Shown here in pieces: positions 8,308 to 9,880 of a DNA stretch of 9,880 nucleotides. Source of the DNA: Promicromonosporaceae bacterium. GTDB taxonomy: Bacteria; Actinomycetota; Actinomycetes; Actinomycetales; Cellulomonadaceae. The notes below the pieces were generated by a model. The model saw only the letters and a list, made by a program, of their open reading frames with translations. It ran no database searches and had not been told where the DNA came from. Location: the NCBI GenBank assembly GCA_009780755.1, contig WQZL01000088.1, forward strand, positions 1 to 9,880, in the 5' to 3' direction. A program made the translations under genes and the position numbers. Positions within the stretch are counted from its first letter, which is position 1. The number at the start of each line of letters is the position of its first letter.

Positions 8308-9344
8308 CGAGCCAACACCACCAAATCACCCTCGGCCAACTCGCCGCCGATCACCTGCGCCCGGGCATCTGCGACCAGGCCGATCTGCACCTCGACGCGC
8401 CGGGCAACCTGCCCATCCCATACCTCGACGGCATAACCGCCCTGAGCCGTAGCAAGCAAGGCCGTAACCGGAACCACCAGGGTGACGGGCTGTTCGGCAT
8501 CGTCATGAACGGTGACGCTCACCGAACCGGGCCGAGCCGCCACCGGCAGCGCACCCGCATTGGGCAAGATGAGCGCGCTCGGTAGCGTCATGCCATCATC
8601 GGTGGGCTGACCGCCCGGATCGATAGCGGCAATCGTGGCGCCAAGCTGTGCGCCATCGCGCAGGGCGACCGTGACAGCCCCACCGGGCAGCAGCTCGCGG
8701 GCCTGCGCCTCGGTGAGCAGCGCCGTAACGTGCAGGGACGTTTCGCTGGCCGTAGCCGGACTCACCCCCGCATCACCCAGGCGGGCCGTCACCTGATCGA
8801 TGCGGATGCTGGGCGCCTGCGTGACCACCACCATTGCGGGCGAAAACTCCCCGGTCACCTCGGCGCCCAAATCCCGCTGCCACTGGCGGACGGCCTCGCG
8901 GGTACGCCAATCAAAGCGGTCACCCGGCTCGCGGGCGGTCAAGAACCCGAGGACACTTAGGTTTTCTTCAAGCTGCCGCACATCCTCGCCCCGCGCGGAC
9001 TCAACGGTCAGGTCGCGCCAGAACGGGCGCTCTCCCTGGAACAACACGACGGGTATACCGTCCGCCTCGAACACCTGCGCGCCGTGGCCGATGATCGCCC
9101 CGGTGGTAGGCAGCACGGTAATCATGCCCTCAACGAAGGGTAGAGGCTGGGCCTCGCCGTAGGTGAGTTGTCCGCTCAGCCGCACCTCGGAGGTGAGCGT
9201 GCCCCGCTCGACGGGGGCAACCACTGGCTCTTGCCAGACGGCATCGGAGGCGGCGGAATCGGCCACTACCTGCGGGATAAACACGACACCAAGCGCCCCG
9301 ATGACAAGGAGACTAAAGGCTGCCGCTGCCTTCTTGGCGCCCAT
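8304..9344 (-). CDS. Efflux adaptor with peptidoglycan-binding domain (MacA/HlyD-like)
   Basis: This 346-residue membrane-anchored extracellular adaptor should work with the ATPase and permease encoded after it. A short basic start and hydrophobic segment (about 4-28) form a signal anchor. Residues about 40-105 look like the first half of a barrel/lipoyl-like module (VERGTLTSEVRLSGQLTYG). A peptidoglycan-binding-1 domain follows at about 114-160 (RGEDVRQLEENLSVLGFL, then WRTREAVRQWQRDLG), and the remainder is beta-rich, ending with GELAEGDLVVL as in HlyD/MacA-type membrane-proximal domains. Such a peptidoglycan-binding insert is common in Gram-positive adaptors and may anchor the assembly in the wall. 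Start: ATG 9342-9344 overlaps the upstream gene's stop by one base (TGATG). A GTG at 9383 is in frame but would put a charged stretch before the signal anchor. It overlaps the ATPase gene by 4 bases. Confidence 0.88.
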   Translation of the reverse strand: MGAKKAAAAFSLLVIGALGVVFIPQVVADSAASDAVWQEPVVAPVERGTLTSEVRLSGQLTYGEAQPLPFVEGMITVLPTTGAIIGHGAQVFEADGIPVVLFQGERPFWRDLTVESARGEDVRQLEENLSVLGFLTAREPGDRFDWRTREAVRQWQRDLGAEVTGEFSPAMVVVTQAPSIRIDQVTARLGDAGVSPATASETSLHVTALLTEAQARELLPGGAVTVALRDGAQLGATIAAIDPGGQPTDDGMTLPSALILPNAGALPVAARPGSVSVTVHDDAEQPVTLVVPVTALLATAQGGYAVEVWDGQVARRVEVQIGLVADARAQVIGGELAEGDLVVLAR

Positions 9345-9778
9345 CAGCCGACCCCAATCGTGTGATCGCCGACGATTACCCACCAGTCGAAACCGATGTG
9401 GTCATCCGCCTCAAAGGGCACCCACGCCTCGGGATCGAGGGCATCGACGATGGCGTCGCGGAACTGCTCTGCCGTGATGTGGTTGGGCAGGTAGATGGTG
9501 GGGCCGCCCGGCGCCGGATCGGGCATCCAGGTATGCCCGGCAGCCCGCGCCCGGGCCGCGAACTCCAGGGCGTTTACCTGCAACTCGGCCAGCAGCGCCT
9601 CCATTGCTGGCTCATCCATGAAACCCGCGTCCGTCTGATCGAAGTACGGGTGGGCTTCCTCACAGGCGGCCCATGTCGCCGCCATATCCGGGTCATCAGT
9701 AAAGAATGCGGCGCCGATAGGGGCGACCATCCACCCCCCGGCAGGGCTTTCGGCCATAGTTAAAAAGAGGTCTGTCAT
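9344..9778 (-). CDS. Conserved-looking hypothetical acidic protein, first gene of the efflux operon
   Basis: I do not recognise this 144-residue protein. It is soluble, with no signal peptide or membrane helix, strongly acidic, and rich in Trp (W16, W36, W84, W119, W132, W133) and Ala. A glycine/proline-rich stretch PDPAPGGPTIYLPNH lies at 86-100. It is followed by a predicted helix ITAEQFRDAIVDAL and a final beta-like segment with DWWVIVGDHTIGVG. The stop overlaps the adaptor start by one base (TGATG), so it is co-translated with the exporter and probably serves it or is sensed with it; that is inference. Start: ATG 9776-9778 has at best a weak GGGAAG far upstream. ATG at 9755-9757 (residue 8) is an alternative. 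The first codon sits at the edge of a repeat block that may be an insertion-sequence end, so the true 5' end may have been altered. Confidence 0.7.
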   Translation of the reverse strand: MTDLFLTMAESPAGGWMVAPIGAAFFTDDPDMAATWAACEEAHPYFDQTDAGFMDEPAMEALLAELQVNALEFAARARAAGHTWMPDPAPGGPTIYLPNHITAEQFRDAIVDALDPEAWVPFEADDHIGFDWWVIVGDHTIGVG

Positions 9779-9880
9779 GTCTCAGGACTTCCCTGACGGT
9801 TGTGTGTCAGGACATTGCTGACGTTTGGTGTGTCAGGACATTGCTGACAGTTGGTGTTGTTTGAGGTGGTTGATGCCGAG
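9779..9880. mobile_element. Possible end of an IS481-like insertion sequence, continuing past the right edge
   Basis: The tandem TGTCAGGACATTGCTGACA motifs resemble the terminal regions of IS481-type elements in actinobacteria, from memory and unverified. After the last copy, GAGG at 9863-9866 stands 6 bases before an ATG at 9873-9875 on the plus strand, as expected for a transposase gene beginning at the edge. Only two codons are visible (M-P), so the product cannot be checked. The left boundary is uncertain by several bases, and no target duplication can be identified. Confidence 0.4.
9782..9849. repeat. Three tandem imperfect palindromes, 25-26 bp period
   Basis: TCAGGACATTGCTGACG (9807-9823) and TCAGGACATTGCTGACA (9833-9849) are almost identical. 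A degenerate copy TCAGGACTTCCCTGACG sits at 9782-9798. The starts are 25 and 26 bp apart. The last copy extends to TGTCAG...CTGACA, a perfect 6-bp inverted repeat around a 7-bp core. The array fills the space upstream of the gene at 9344-9778. It could be the end of an insertion sequence (IS481-type ends with TGTCAG/TCCTGACA motifs are what I recall) or a set of binding sites for a repressor. Confidence 0.8.

Noticed and set aside
9345..9383. GTG start of the adaptor at 9383
   Set aside because: It would add 13 charged residues before the signal anchor; ATG 9344 overlaps the upstream stop in a TGATG coupling arrangement.

Overview
The window is high-GC DNA from an actinobacterium, most likely in the order Micrococcales. 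The evidence is an actinobacterial-type malate dehydrogenase, an actinobacterial ParE-like topoisomerase subunit divergent from a small Cys/His protein resembling the DUF7455 family, starts without a Shine-Dalgarno sequence, and an intergenic inverted repeat resembling those I associate with Microbacteriaceae. The taxonomic call is inference, because no rRNA or other marker is present.

Layout. (1) Positions 1-373, minus: the N-terminal part of an aquaporin-family channel that runs off the left edge. (2) Positions 507-1514, plus: malate dehydrogenase. (3) Positions 1525-1764, minus: a small zinc-knuckle protein, divergent from (4) 1873-3990, plus: topoisomerase subunit ParE/GyrB-like. (5) Positions 4003-4643, minus: a VapBC-like toxin-antitoxin pair with a 1-base overlap, lying 12 bp from the 3' end of parE. 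(6) Positions 4771-5310 and 5352-6188, plus: a GNAT acetyltransferase and a class I SAM methyltransferase in tandem. (7) Positions 6195-6289: a long imperfect inverted repeat between two convergent transcription units. (8) Positions 9778 down to 6332, minus: a tightly overlapped four-gene operon coding for an unrecognised 144-residue acidic protein, a membrane-anchored adaptor with a peptidoglycan-binding domain, a MacB/LolD-type ABC ATPase and an FtsX/MacB-type permease. (9) Positions 9782-9849: three tandem copies of an imperfect palindrome, probably the end of an insertion sequence that leaves the right edge.

How the genes fit together. Mdh and ParE are housekeeping functions: the malate/oxaloacetate step of central carbon metabolism, and DNA decatenation or supercoil control. 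The block from 4003 to 6188 looks accessory (toxin-antitoxin, acetyltransferase, methyltransferase). The operon at 6332-9778 encodes a complete MacAB-like tripartite export machine of the type found in Gram-positive bacteria, with adaptor, ATPase and permease and no visible regulator or dedicated substrate gene; the first gene is the unexplained part. I found no rRNA, tRNA or CRISPR array. No clearly novel multi-gene system is demonstrable. The best leads are the unknown protein coupled to the efflux genes, the tandem palindromes beside it, and the large inverted repeat.
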